Notes: a model not told the origin generated them from the letters alone. Shown: positions 23,051 to 35,935, counted from the stretch's first letter. The stretch is DNA of 64,000 bases from Cyprinodon diabolis (GCA_030533445.1 CM060068.1:16397479-16461478), one strand, 5' to 3'. Numbers and translations are program-made.

Positions 23051-24184
23051 AGTGTAACAAAAATGTTTTTTTTATTCATATTTTATTAAGTTTTGATTTG
23101 ACCATATCCAGAAAGACACTAGTTAGATAAACCAGTAAACCCGGGACATCTTATAAAGAAATTATAACTTGCATGCATAACTAAGAAATCTGCCTTTTTT
23201 CAGAATATTTTGAACCAATTAAAAATAAGATGAAATGGACTGTATATATTTAAATTTGATTTATAGCTGTTTCCATTTCCTATAGCAGAACATCTGCAGT
23301 AGACTTGGCCATAGAAAAACTTACTCTGTTAAATCCTTTTTACTGGTTAGCTATGTGCTATTTTGTTCCTTTTTTGCCTTTAAACTAAAAGAAAAAAAAA
23401 TATTTTTGGTCTTCTGCTGAAAATATGAAAAGATGCAAAGTTATGTCTGTTTTAATCACCAATACGAGGCTTTTAGGGCTTTTTAAATGATAAATATGGA
23501 TCTCACTTATATGTTTTTTTTCACAAGTCTGATACTGCAGTTTAAACTGAAGACATATAGAGTTCATAGATAATTGCAAAATGCTGAAAATGTATAATTT
23601 GGGGTATTGATTATTTATACCCCAAAAGGCTGAGGTGGCCCAGGTATTATATAGTAAAATGGTTAGTTTGCCTGGAAAATAGTAATATTGAAATGAAGAA
23701 TATTTTTAATCATCATATTCCTCTTACCTCCACAATGAACCATGATCCTATTTATCATTGTATTCTACCTGTGGGTGGATGTTAGACTAAAAGCAGGTGT
23801 TCTGTGTTTCTCTCATCTTCTGCTGTATGTCTTATAAATGAAAAGTTCGTCTAATCCTTTCATTAAAAAAACATGTTGCTGTTTTTGAGAGAAAAGATCC
23901 CTTTCTTCCTTTTTTCCTGTCAGAACACGACTTCTTTTCACTCCTCAGTTGATCCAAAAGTACAGTAAACTACTTCTGGTCTTATCCTCCCACCTACAGT
24001 AAACCCCTCCTCACCATTTTCCACATCTCTATAAATACTTCTTTTTCATGAAATCTCCTAATTTTGTTTGTCTACTCTATTGCCACCTTCCAGTGCACAC
24101 CCATAGTGCTTCCAGCCAAGTCTAATCTCTCTCTCTTTTTCCTTCACTGCTATTTCCCCCCTATATCCTTGTTCATTTTCTCAG
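23051..24184. other. No gene recognised; long pyrimidine-rich lead-in at the right
   Basis: AT-rich. The last 200 bases become pyrimidine-rich and lead into the candidate exon at 24185. Confidence 0.45.
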
Positions 24185-24237
24185 GTGTCGGATGTTATCC
24201 TCTCCATTGAGACACGGACATCATTTCAGCTTTCCAG
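24185..24237 (+). other. Candidate noncoding 5' exon (possibly of map2)
   Basis: A 53-base segment with strong splice signals on both sides. A long C/T-rich tract (about 24130-24180) ending TTTTCTCAG forms the acceptor, and CCAG|GTGAGC forms a near-consensus donor at 24238. It lies about 32 kb upstream of the map2 coding exon on the same strand, and vertebrate map2 genes have 5' untranslated exons spread over long introns. It contains an ATG at 24192 open to the exon end. There is no transcript evidence in the sequence itself, so the assignment is inference. Confidence 0.35.
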
Positions 24238-24624
24238 GTGAGCCTTGAAACCTCTACCTCTCAGCTATGTCTCTGTTTCATCTATTTCTTCCCCCTGCAT
24301 GTGTCCTTGTATGCTGCTGCAAAGATGCTGCGTCACTGTGTGCCTGTCTTCATATTGGCTCAGTTGTTGTCTCAGTTTAGGACCAGCAGCAAAAGAAAAC
24401 ATGCAATTCTCTCTGGTCATACTTGCTTTCTTCGCTTTGTCAGTCACCTTGACAGGCCAATGTATGTTTCAGCACAAGAAAACACCATTTCATTTAAAAT
24501 AATAAATGATTTATATTAAGTGTGTAATTTAAGTACTTTGGAAATAATGCATCCTTAATGGTTTAGGGAAAATTTTTATATATTGGTTACTTCTACAGAC
24601 ACAGATTACAAAAAAGAAAAAAAA
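24238..24624. other. Pyrimidine-rich then AT-rich, no gene
   Basis: Overlapping open frames of 85-93 codons on the plus strand begin at or just after the candidate donor site. They show no recognisable family and are probably chance. Confidence 0.4.
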
Positions 24625-25373
24625 TGAAATGGCGCATTATCCTGCTGAAAGTAGCCATCAGAAGTTGGGTACATTGTGGTCATAAAGGGATGGACATGGT
24701 CAGCAACAATACTCAGGTAGGCTGTGGCGTTGCAACGATGCTCAATTGGTACCAAGGGGCCCAAAGAGTGCCAAGAAAATATTCCCCACACCATGACACC
24801 ACCACCACCAGCCTGAACCGTTGATACAAGGCAGGGTGGATCCATGCTTTCATGTTGTAGACGCCAAATTCTGACCCTACCATCCGAATGTCGCAGCAGA
24901 AATCGAGACTCATCAGACCAGACAACGTTTTTCCAATCTTCTATTGTCCAATTTCGATGAGCTTGTGCAAATTGTAGCCCCTTCTATCAGCTCGAACCAG
25001 TCTGGCCATTCTTCTCTGACCTCTGGCATCAACAAGGCATTTCCGCCTACAGAACTGCCACTCACTGGATGTTTTTTCTTTTTCGGACCATTCTCTGTAA
25101 ACCCTAGAGATGGTTGTGCGTGAAAATCCCAGTAGATCAGCAGTTTCTGAAATACTCAGACCAGCCCTTCTTGCACCAACACTCATGCCACGTTCAAAGT
25201 CACTCAAATCAACTTTCTTCCCCATACTGATGCTCGGTTTGAACTGCAGGAGATTGTCTTGACCATGTCTACATGCCTAAATGCACTGAGTTGCCGCCAT
25301 GTGATTGGCTGCTTAGAAATTAAGTGTTAACGAGCAGTTGGACAGGTGTACCTAATAAAGTGGCCGGTGAGTG
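24625..25373 (-). pseudogene. Truncated Tc1-like transposon, sister of the 50431-51649 copy
   Basis: Minus-strand transposase of the same subfamily as the copy at 50431-51649. The start codon is at 25225. The N-terminal helix-turn-helix residues are followed by Arg-Leu-Val-Arg-Ala-Asp, after which about 150 bases are deleted (junction near 24978). The catalytic core resumes with Trp-Ser-Asp-Glu-Ser and continues to Gln-Gln-Asp-Asn-Ala-Pro, where the element is cut off at about 24634. The third catalytic residue and one terminal repeat are therefore missing. The remaining terminal repeat ends at 25373 next to TA. It retains two bases (in 'AATGCGCCA') that the other copy has lost. Confidence 0.85.
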
Positions 25374-25385
25374 TATACTATTGGT

Positions 25386-25710
25386 TTTATTACTGCTGCT
25401 CAGTGGCAGGTTCGATTCCCAACCTGGGGTCTTTCTGCATGGAGTTTGCATGTTCTCTCAAGGTACTCCGGCTTCCTCCCACAGTCCAAAAACATTACTG
25501 CTAGGTTAGCTGGCTTCTCTAAATTCTCCTCAGGTGTGAGAGTGCGCGTGAATGGTTGTTTGTCATGTGTGTCTTGGTGTTGCCATGCTATGGACAGGCG
25601 ACCGGTCCGAGGGGTACTGCACCTCACGCACAGCTGACAAGTGGAGATAGGCACAAGCACCCCACGAGACCCCACTTGGGATAAGCGTGACGTAAAAATT
25701 AATCGATGGT
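25386..25710 (+). mobile_element. tRNA-derived SINE, family 1
   Basis: Follows the Tc1 terminal repeat by about a dozen bases. The B box GGTTCGATTCC is intact at 25409-25419 but the A-box side is shortened. The family body is complete ('TCTTTCTGCATGGAGTTTGC', 'CTTCCTCCCACAGTCC', 'GGAGATAGGCAC') and ends near 25710 in a mutated GATGG tail. Confidence 0.75.
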
Positions 25711-28000
25711 TTTTTTAACTTCTGGATTTTCAAAACAACACAGATATTGCAGCTTTGAGCACCGATCGACACAGATACTGATGTGCTAAGATATTGCCAA
25801 ACATCATACATACCTTTATTACTCATTTTGTAAAGTGAAACGTAAGAAAAGGCTTAATTAAGTAATATTATACAAATGGATGACAACAGTCGACAACGGG
25901 TACGAGAACAACTGACCCATTTCTTATAAACCTATTGGGTCACAGGACCTTTAAAAGGAAATAGAAAGAGGAAGAGTGTTTCTATCTTTCTTACATTGGA
26001 GATATTAAATGCAAGCCAATAAATTTTTGGTAATATTGAACTGATTTCCAACAGAAAAGGAACCAACAGCTGTTGCTTCTTTTCTCATGTTTAGGATTTA
26101 ATGTTTATTTAACTGTCTAAATGAAACATATCTGTTAGGCATTCAAGATTGTAACATATAGCTCTAATATAAACATAAGGTGAAAAGCTACCGTTCTGGC
26201 AAAGCAGTATAAAAGTAATGAAATTGTTTGATGTGAAAACTTGTATACTTTCCCTCAATCTATCGTCAATGCTTCATGAAGTAAATATTTAGGTGCATTT
26301 CCCAGCAGGTCTGTTTGCCCTTCTCCTTTCTGTTAAATCCCTCCTTTTCTCATCACTTTTAGCCAGACAAGACAGGGTGGGAAAAAAGTTATCCTCACCT
26401 TGGTCTGCTGTATTTTGTATACTGTACATCTTAATTAATATAAAGATAAAAATAACAAGGCTGTGAAGAAGGCAGGCGGGCAGACAATAATGGATCAGTG
26501 ACTTCAACAATCTGGCAGAATGTCAAGGAAAAGCTAGAGAAGATTTATTGCTTACTGTTAAGTTAGATAAAGATTCATTGGGTTCGGTAGATCTTCAGGG
26601 ATATACCACATCTGCAGGTGCCCAGAAGGGGAGAGGTAGATAAATAACAAAATGCACTTAAAGAGAAAGGAGGAGAAGAATAGAGAAGATAAACCCAGCT
26701 GTAGGATGGAGTCACGACAGCTTTGATTGAAATGCAGCAAGAATTTGGCTTGGCCCTCCATAACTTTTACTATTATCAAACTAAATAAAGAGCAACAAAT
26801 CTGGATTGCTTCTAACTCTCAATTACTTTGAAGATTATAAGTTATCACACCAGCATATTTATATGAATGCCAACAACAGAAAAACATTGTAAAAAAACTT
26901 TATAAAAACAAAACATAATTTCATGTACAGGTTTACTTTTTGTACATAAATGTTGCCCTTCAGAGGCTTTGTGAAGGCAAACCTGTGTTTTGCATGGTCC
27001 AATATTGTGTCACTAACCAAAATAAAAATGTACCAGTTTAATAATGCAGATGCTATTGGGCAGCTTTACATCTTTTAATATATAAAAACTATTTATTTTC
27101 TGAGAATTTGTTGATTTAAGAGAAACTATGCAAATTAACAAACACTTAGGAAAAGTTCTATATATTTATTATCTTCCATGTGAATCCCAGATTGCTCATC
27201 CTTCTTTGCCTTTTCTGAAAAGTGCTTTAAATCAGTCCTAACCTGTCTTTATCCATGCTGGGTCAGATCCAGACATTTGAAAAAGGAGGCAGGGAAAGCT
27301 GAATAAAGCATTAGCCTTGCTGCATGCAGTTAGCCAAGCCTTGTAGCTAAACCAGGTCCTGGACAAAGACAGACTTGTACAGTCTTCATGTGTCCTTTGG
27401 ACTGCTGATTAATTTTAGATGTTCGGCTGATCAGGTCCAAACGCTTTCACCTCCAGATTCCAGTTTGCTTCTTTACCACGACTCAGCCTCTCAATCACCA
27501 ATTCAAATCAATTGTTTGACGACAGTTCCTGTCTACTCAAGGTGCACAAGAGCTGTGCCATGAGCTCTCCTAATGAAATGGCGCTTTACTCATCACTAAA
27601 AATTAAAGCTTTATCTTGCACATCTAAAAAATATCTATCAATATATTTTGAAATTTTTGATTTAATTTGAATTTGTGTGGTCTTTTACAAAACAAGAAGT
27701 TTTGGGGCGTCCTAGTGCCCTCTATTGGCCAGCACCACTGCCTGTCATTCATACTAGAGTAACTATAGTAAGTGAAACTTTTTGGCACAGGGTAGTATGC
27801 CAACATTTTTCCACGGTGATGTCAAAGATTTACTATCAGATATAGTATTTTAAACACTTTATATCAATTACACTTCTAAAGCAATAACAACCAGGTATTA
27901 CTGTAGATGGCAATTCGTTTTTTACATAGGGCCAGGTTAGTCTGGATAGCGTATTGCTTTTTGTCTTCCCATGGCTCTATATTCATACATACTACATTCA
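25711..28000. other. No gene recognised
   Basis: AT-rich stretch with short unrelated open frames. The 'AGTGCCCTCTATTGGCCAGC' segment near 27714 is a phrase common in vertebrate repeats but too short to classify. Confidence 0.45.
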
Positions 28001-28006
28001 TATATA

Positions 28007-28071
<65 letters not shown>
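28001..28071. repeat. (TA)n microsatellite
   Basis: Almost uninterrupted TA dinucleotides for about 70 bases, preceded by CATA-rich sequence. Confidence 0.95.
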
Positions 28072-28074
<3 letters not shown>

Positions 28075-28216
28075 TACATTAGAAATTAAATGAAAGTCCT
28101 TTAAGAGCACTGGTAAGGAGAATTTCTACACCTTCTGAATGGTGTCTGAGGACATAAAAAGAGAGGAACAGGCAGGGATAAAGTCAGCCACTGCAGCAGT
28201 GATGTAATGGCACAGA

Positions 28217-28228
28217 CCCCCCCCCCCC
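28217..28228. repeat. Poly(C) run
   Basis: Twelve consecutive C in a CA/C-rich context. Confidence 0.8.
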
Positions 28229-28489
28229 ACCCTCACTCCTGAGCTAGACCCTTTATGTCTGTTTCCTTCCTTGCTTCTGTCTTTATCTAATTTCTCATAT
28301 GCATTGTTTACAACCTTTTTGTCTCTCTTTATTTATGTTGAACATATTATAAGTTACTGTTAAAAAAAGTTGGAAGATGTTTTATCAAGATGTACCCCAG
28401 ATTTCTGTAGTAGCTCAGGTATTGTAGAAATAGTGAACATTAGATAGAGATGCTTCTAGATAGTTTAGACTAATCATGTTTACTGTCAG

Positions 28490-28740
28490 GGTTTGATGTA
28501 TATCTTATAGTCCATAATCATACCTAACAATTTCAGCTTATTTACTCAATCCACCACTACCCCATCGATTTCCATGTCCAGTACATTTTCTTTGATCATT
28601 TACAATCATCATAAACTTATATTTTTGTCAAAGCAGATGTCAAGCTTTTTGATCTTTGGTTTAATATCATCCAAGAGCTGCTGCAAACGCTTTCCTTTAT
28701 AGGATATTTGTATCATCTCCAAACGAAAATAAATGAAAAC
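28490..28740 (-). pseudogene. LINE reverse-transcriptase shard around the catalytic FxDD motif
   Basis: Minus strand: Phe-Gly-Asp-Asp-Thr-Asn-Ile (from 28720) corresponds to the reverse-transcriptase palm motif normally read Phe-Ala-Asp-Asp. It is followed by Gln-Gln-Leu-Leu-Asp-Asp-Ile and a Lys-Phe-Met-Met segment, in the order of fish LINE polymerases. Several stops and frame changes. Too short and decayed to assign a clade. Confidence 0.5.
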
Positions 28741-28807
28741 TCAATGTATGTAATTTTATGCAATTTATGTCATTTATATAGAGAATAACCAGTATCTGAT
28801 TATTCGG

Positions 28808-29080
28808 ACACAGAGTTTGCGACGCAGCCGGAGGGTTGTTGGTTCAAGCCCCGGCACCGGCTTTTGGTGTCATGTTGTCCTTGAGCAAGACACTTCATCC
28901 ACATTTACTACTGATGTTGGTCAGAAGGCCTGGTGGCACCAGTGTACAGCTGCCCTGCTTCCATCAGTGAATCCCAGGGAAGCTGTGGCTACATTGTAGT
29001 TTGCCACCATCAGTGTGTGAGTGTGTGTGGATGTGAACTGGAGCAATATGTGACAACAAACCTAAATGAAAGTCCCAGCA
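28808..29080 (+). mobile_element. SINE-like repeat, family 2
   Basis: Has a B-box-like GGTTCAAGCCC at 28851-28861. It is followed by the phrase 'TGTCCTTGAGCAAGACACTTC' split around 28877 and by 'TGTGGCTACATTGTAGTTTGCC', then 'CATCAGTGTGTGAGTGTGTG'. This phrase order is that of a very common fish dispersed repeat. Boundaries are approximate; no target duplication assigned. Confidence 0.6.
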
Positions 29081-31091
29081 AAAAAGATCAAGAGGTTATC
29101 AGTACGGCAGCGGGTAAACCCAGTCCAAAGATAATTACCTTAAATTGGTATTGAACTTTATAGTAATCCTTCCTATAAGTACTCACAGCTTGTAGGGTTA
29201 GACTAGTAAATAATCTAAGAAAAAATCCGATACGCTATCCCACTACAGATTGTTCATAGTCCCTTTATGATTGTGAATGTGGCTGCAGTTCAACCAAACA
29301 TGCATGTCTTTTTACTGCAATTCCATACAGCCAGATGTGTTGGCCATAATTTTCAAATTTTATATTTATTAACATGTACCTCCCAGCATAACCACATGAC
29401 TTACACATTAACTATCCTATATGAAGTACATTTACAATGTTACTGAATAATCTAAACCGTATTTCACAGTCATCAAAAGATCAGCACAAAATTCACCTCT
29501 CTGGGTTCATTCACAAAACATGAGGTGAGGTGGTTGTGCTTTCACAGCAAGCAGAGAGCTTGATCACTAGAAAGAGAGGCAGACACACACTCACACACAC
29601 TTGTGCTTCTTTCACAGGCTACATTAAATGTGGGCTGACAGGTGACTGCAAGATGTGCAGTCTCAGGAGACACAACAAAGCACTTTCTCTGTGCATGAGA
29701 GATTAATCAGTGTGTGTGTGTGTTTGCAGGATCCAATCAGTTTGTGTTGGTGTGTGCATTTGAGTTTGTTGGAAGTAGATGGTTGCATAAGAGAAATACA
29801 GCACAGACACCTAGGGTATAAAACATGCAGAAATCCATAACTTTGCTACTTGGACAGTGTTAAAAACATGCAGTTGAAGAAAATGGATAAAGGTGTAAAC
29901 AATATGTGATGCTTATGGAATTTCAATTTGGGCTGTAGGGTTTGTATTGAAGAAAATGTTCTTTTGAACCATTGACTTATCATAATCTAATCTTATCTGA
30001 TATAGTTGGTCGTGTCTTGTAAAGATGCATTTTGTTTGAAAAAATAGTTTAAATACATCTTACCACAATAGAAAAAAAGAAGAAAAAAAAGATTTTCTAG
30101 TTTAGTTGAAGGAAGTTTTGCAAGGTTTAGTAACAGAAAACAAGAATGAGCAATAATTTATCACAATATTTATTACATTTATTGCAGCATGATAAAAGTG
30201 ACAATAACATATATTAAGACTTTAGGGTATTTCACAGCAATTTAGAAAATTACTTTGAAGTTTTTAATATTCTGAGTAGTGAACATCCAACCTGTTTTTG
30301 CTTTCTCAAAGAGACAAAATGTAGACTCTTACACCTGAAAATTACTAAGTTAAGCTTTTCACTTAATTCTTTTATTCACTTTGTCCATAAAAGGTACCTC
30401 AAATTGTGTTAACACAACAAACTGTATAGGTAACCATTATGGAACAGATCTGCATTGATGAAGAATTTGTTTTTAGTTTTGTTAGCAAAGAAGAATAAAC
30501 ATTACAAACACAACTATAATCATTAAACATTAGACCTTATAAACAGAAAAAACAGACTTTCTTTCATTCTGAAGAAGTCTCTTCTGTGTTGTTGTGATGC
30601 AGGACGTTAACACATGTTTATTTTGTTGACAGTTCTACTTCATTATGTACAGAAGAAGATGCTATATTATTATTCAGAAAGATAGGGTTAGTAGTAGAGG
30701 ATATTAGAACAACTGTCTGAAGGAGTCATAATGTTGAAGACTGAGTATTTCAGAAAACATTTCTGAGAACTACAGAATAAAAGATAACAAAAGCATGACT
30801 TAAAAATTGTAATATGAAACACATTATATTTAGGAAATAATTTAAAATTGATTTTTTCCATGCTGTTGCTTCTTTTGCACATCATGATATTGTTTGGACT
30901 TGATCCTATTGTGCTTTAAAGTAAAAGTATTAACTCAGTCAATTCAGGACAGTGTTCACATTCAAGCAATAAATAACATGGGCTTTTTTTATGGAACGTT
31001 TTCTTTTTGACAATTCTGAAAGCTTATAACACAGTCAAAGGCTTTAGAGACTTTATGAGATCTGCTGCTGATTTTTTCCCTTGTAAATGAC
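29081..31091. other. No gene recognised
   Basis: AT-rich, with CA/TG-rich patches at 29580-29605 and 29709-29725. No exon or repeat ends found. Confidence 0.45.
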
Positions 31092-31397
31092 TAAAGATGC
31101 ACCAATCTAATTTTTTCTGATGTAATTTGATACTGATACCTGGGCTGAGCATATCGGCCAGTATCCTATACCAATCTGATTCAACTGTTGAATGAATGAA
31201 CCATATATCTTGCAATGTAAGTGACGGTTTTAGCCTTGACATAAATATTGTTATTAACTATTAGTGAATCAGTAGCAAAATTAATAAACAACAGTTTCAT
31301 GTAAAGGGCACTGGATTGGATCTCTGATATTTGATCCAGCTAATTTGTAAATATCAGAGTCGATACCCGCTGCAGGTATCGGATCGGTGCTTTTCTA
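31092..31397. mobile_element. Degenerate hAT-type MITE ('GATGCACCAATC' family)
   Basis: The left end TAAAGATGCACCAATCTAATTTTTTC and the reversed right end (TAGAAAAGCACCGATCCGATACC) are diverged versions of the TAGGGATGCACCGATCCGAT terminus of a common fish element. Inner phrases 'GATACTGATACCTGGGCTGA' and 'ATATCGGCCAGTATCC' also fit. No target duplication retained. Confidence 0.6.
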
Positions 31398-33404
31398 TGA
31401 GTAATGTAGACTTTTGGACTATATTTGAACAAATTATCTTTCGCAACAATCGATGTGTAAGGATTTGATATGTCCTGGATGTCTTTGATAATCTTCACCA
31501 TCATATATCTGTTCTTAGTTCTCCTGTTTGTGGCAGAAAATATTTATTGATTGATTGTTTCTGGTAGTTTCTATATTTCTGATAAAGCCCTTTAACAAAT
31601 ATGGCATCTTGAATTTGATAGAAAATAATGGTAGTGGGGGATAGAAGACGTATTATAAGTTCCCTTTAGCATGTTGTTTCCTGGTTAATACATGTGTGGG
31701 AAGCAACTACATGTTTACCACAGGCCTTTCCAAGGTCCCTATCTGATGTATGACTCACATGTGGCCCTCAAATACTACAGAGCTAAAGCAATGAAAAAAA
31801 ACAACATTTATTTTTTCCTCTTAGGGTTTTCGTTTCTGAGCTGCAGCCTGGGACTGATTATTGCCACTGTGTGGAGAACTCAGGATTCTTCATAAGAAAA
31901 TAGTGGTGGTTCTTGGTGGTGGTACCAGTCGTGGTTCATACCAGATTTATAATCATCTAACTAATAGTATTTAAATAATTTAATTCGATTGTTTTATTAA
32001 TGTTATTACTTTTTGACATTGTTGGATAGGTAACCCATGGTTTTAATAATCCACATGTGATAGATCAGCCAGAGGATGGAAAAAAATATTTCAATTATTT
32101 AAAAAATGGCTTTTAAATCTCAACTTAAGAAAGTATTTTATTCTAATATAGAGGATCCATTAAATTGATATTGATTAAAATGATAATCAGTTTACATAGA
32201 GGCCTTTTTGATAGAAGACAAAATGTCATCCAGAAAAAGAAATCCAGTTGACCTCAATGTAATCACTAAAAGGTGGCAAAGCTGTAAAGTCATTTAGAGG
32301 TTGCAACACAATATTTTGTTTTTCATAACAAAACAGCCGATGCTGAGCAAAAACACGTTATTTAAAACATTGAAAAAAATGTCTTGTGTCTGTTTGCTTT
32401 GACTCCAAAAAGAAAAAAAACAAACTGTTTTTTTTCATTGCTGGTCATATTATTGTCATAAGATTCACTGACACTACTTCACGTTTTCTTAATGTAATGT
32501 ATCCCCAAATGAGATATGGACTTTGTGCACGTGTTCCAACAGATTGAAGAAATTTCTATTAAACTAATTCTGTAACAGGACAGAAAATTTTTACTGATGC
32601 AAAACATCTTTAAAACTTTACAGTGGGCCTTCATAAGCTTATTGCGGAAATTTTAGCAGATTAAAAAAATAAAGCATCAAATTTCATCCACTGTCATTCC
32701 TTTTTCTACAATGTTTAATCTTTTGAGTTTCCTTCTCTTTTTTTCCTTCAAGAATTCTTAAACATTTGTGAGACTTTTATAAAACAGAATGAATTTTTCA
32801 TAAACATTTTACGATGTTATGACATTAAACTTTTTCTGTCAGTATCTTGTTAAACATTTACATGCATTTTAAAGTTTGCATAGATATACATCTACTGAAT
32901 TCTACCACTTCGTTCAAATTTTTGGTATTTATTTCATTAGTTTAAACATATTAATCTAAAAAAGAGGCGGAGGTGTTCATTTATTTTCAGACTTAAGTAT
33001 AAAGCTTCTTTTCACAGTTTTAAATGAACTCTGTTACCACCCAGTGTGTCTGACCATATCTTTCCTTTCATTTATCCTCCAAAACACCATTTTATTCAGT
33101 GAGATATTAGAGCATTAAGAGATATTCTCTAATATGGGTGAAAAAGGCTCTTAGCAACACTGACTCACTCAGTTACCCTCATCAGAATGCAAAGTCTATG
33201 CTAATAAAGATTTTTCATTTAAGACAAATATCACTCAGGTACTGATACCTCTGAATAGCAGCAAAAAGAGTGGATACATTTCTCTTATGAGTCTCTAAGT
33301 CATATGTTTTTTTAAGGAAATGTTTGGAGATTAAAATAGTAGAAGAAGAGGGGAGATTCATTTTTATGTTGCCCAAAAGCTATATTCCAGAAGATGTAAC
33401 AGAG
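31398..33404. other. No gene recognised
   Basis: AT-rich stretch with no supported feature on either strand. Confidence 0.45.
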
Positions 33405-33412
33405 TTAATGGA

Positions 33413-34157
33413 CAGTGGTGTCAAAAGTACACACATTTGTTACTTAAGTAGAAGTACAGATACTGCAGTTTTAAAAATACTCTGGTAAAAGTTGAAGTAT
33501 CAACTTGACCTCTTTACTCAAGTAAAAGTGAAAAAGTATGTGCTCCAAAAAATACTTAAAGTATAGAAGTATAAAGTAACCTAAAAAAAAAACAGCCAAA
33601 TGCCACTTTATGAATTGAAAGCTCAATTTTTCGACTATTTCGAAAAATTCTTTGAGATAGGGCCAAGGATGAGGGAGGTCTTGTTGGTCTCCATCTCCAT
33701 CTCCCGTTACACTATCGCCTGTGTCAGACCTTTCAGACCTTTCAACATCTTTTTCTGAATCCTACATTGTATCATGGCATAGACAATTCACGTTTGCACT
33801 TTGAAGAACACCTGCTTGCTTCTGATGATTCCCTTTAGCTAACCAATGAGTGTTTGCGTTATATGACTCATCCAATTACACTAATTTTCACTAGATGTGG
33901 ATGGCGCCAATGATCTGCATTGGATGGCGCACATGACATGAAATAAATATTTATAAATATTAAACCGAACCCAAGATTAGCGAGTAACATTTGATTTAAA
34001 AATGTAAGTAACAGAAAGTACAGATATTGTGTGAAAATGTAATCAGTAGAAGTCAGAAGTAGGAAGAAAAATAAGTAATGGAGTAAAGTATAGATACCTA
34101 AAAAGTGTACTTAAGTACAGTAACGAAGTAATTGTTCTTCGTTACTTGACACCTCTG
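33413..34157. mobile_element. Complete 745-bp non-autonomous hAT element with 8-bp duplication
   Basis: Ends CAGTGGTGTC (left) and reversed CAGAGGTGTC (right) match at 9 of 10 bases and are flanked by exact 8-bp copies TTAATGGA at 33405-33412 and 34158-34165. Both arms carry the 'GTTACTTAAGTAGAAGTACAG' / 'CTTAAGTACAGTAACGAAG' theme of a widespread fish element. The interior (33600-33960) is unrelated single-copy-like sequence without a transposase. The 8-bp duplication and CAG ends place it with hAT transposons. Confidence 0.85.
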
Positions 34158-34165
34158 TTAATGGA

Positions 34166-35935
34166 AAGCAGAAGGGTTGCAATGGTATACTTGACTATAT
34201 TAGCAACTTCATTGTATACAGATGTTCTGAAGATGAGGCAATTCATTGACCCCTGATATTGCTAACTTTATTTATGACATTTTACAATCTGTTTGGCTTT
34301 TACATAATCCTCATGTATTTCTCTGAAGGCTTGGTACCACTTGTTGAAATTGCTAATGGTAAATTAGATGTTGTGGTAACTAATAGGTTTTTCTCAACAA
34401 GTTGTTTTATATGTTGATACCTGAAGGCACAGAGGAATGTTGAATGTCGTTCTACACTACATCGTATCTAGAGAAGCTTTTGGCTGAACACCCTGTTGGT
34501 GTAATGAGGATGGTCACTATTATCCATACTGTTCATTTTTCGAAGATTTTTTTGTGCTTCAGATGTAATGCTGTCTTTTTTATCTCTCCTCTTACCACAT
34601 TATTAATTTGTCTATTTATATCTAATTATAATTAACAACATACCTACTTGGTGATATTAACTCGCATACGTGAAATTGCTGCCCTTTTTGCTGAACAAAA
34701 AAATAGCTTAAACTGACATTGCTCATCTTTGACCCTCGATCTTATATGGATTTTATATGAAAATAGAATACACACTTTTCCCTCTTTTAGTTGTGTGTTT
34801 TTTTCTAGGTTTTTGGACCCTAGATAAAATATAGCAAAAATTGTGAGATTATTCCATTTAGCTATTAAGTTGCTTAAGTTTTAATCTGTAGCATAAAAAA
34901 AATCCAGAAGTAACATTTAAATAATGTCTTTGGTATGTAATACTAAAGATTACCCTCTCTATTAATTATGTAATCAGAAAATAAAGTTGACAACAAGTTA
35001 AACACAAATACATATTTTAAATTGTCCTTTGGCATATAACTGACCTCTTTTTTTATATATATATTTTTCTAATTACAAAGAAAATATTTTGTTTAAATTT
35101 GGGTTTTTATAGTTTGATTTAAAGAAAGTGAAACTAAGATCATATGCGGTAAAACATATAATACTCATGCATCCTGGAAATTCTATGAGAGATGTGAAAT
35201 TAAAATGAGGAGCCCATAAGCCACTAATGGAACAGTTCATAGTAAAATATAAAAACATCGTTGAAGTTTTTTTTTTTATTAAGTTGGTCCATTTGTTTGT
35301 TGCTAAATATCTCCAAAATAAAAAATGTCCACTTCACACATAAACTAAAAAAAAAAAAAAAAGAAACCACAATACATGATCCTTCCTTCATAAATTAGAG
35401 CATGCTGAAGCATTGTTTATGTATTATGATCACAATGAGTCACGCAGAGCCTGTCAAAGGGATTAGGAGAAAATGGACAAATCTCCCACACAGGAGCAAG
35501 ATCCACACATTGAAAGAGACAAAAAAAAACAACAACATAAAATGCTCTATTGATGGATTTGGCTTTGATAACTGGAATATAGCGTAGACATAGAACAAAT
35601 AAGCTTTTCAAGCAATGATCAGGTTTATCTGAACTCCTTAATTCAAGGTAAATACACAAAATCCATACACATGCATTTGGATCATAGAGAAGGTTTAGTG
35701 TTAAATATAACCAGAGTTTCAAACTCTCTCCCTATCTGTAAACACATTTACTCTCCAAACGAACAATGAAAGCTTGTGGGAGAATATTTTACTTCTTGTT
35801 ATAGATTAAATTATATTTATTAATTATCTCACTTTTATATGCAAATTTATTGCTTATATAATTACCACATAAATAAAAAAGAAATTTTGCCTTAGAAGCT
35901 ATATGGAAGGCTATTGTACATTTAAGCAGTGTGTT
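34166..35935. other. No gene recognised
   Basis: AT-rich with A- and T-runs (35268, 35347). No exon or repeat ends found. Confidence 0.45.

Noticed and set aside
24238..24519. 93-codon plus-strand frame as a gene
   Set aside because: Starts at the candidate splice donor, is Cys/Leu/Ser-rich and low-information; no family resemblance.
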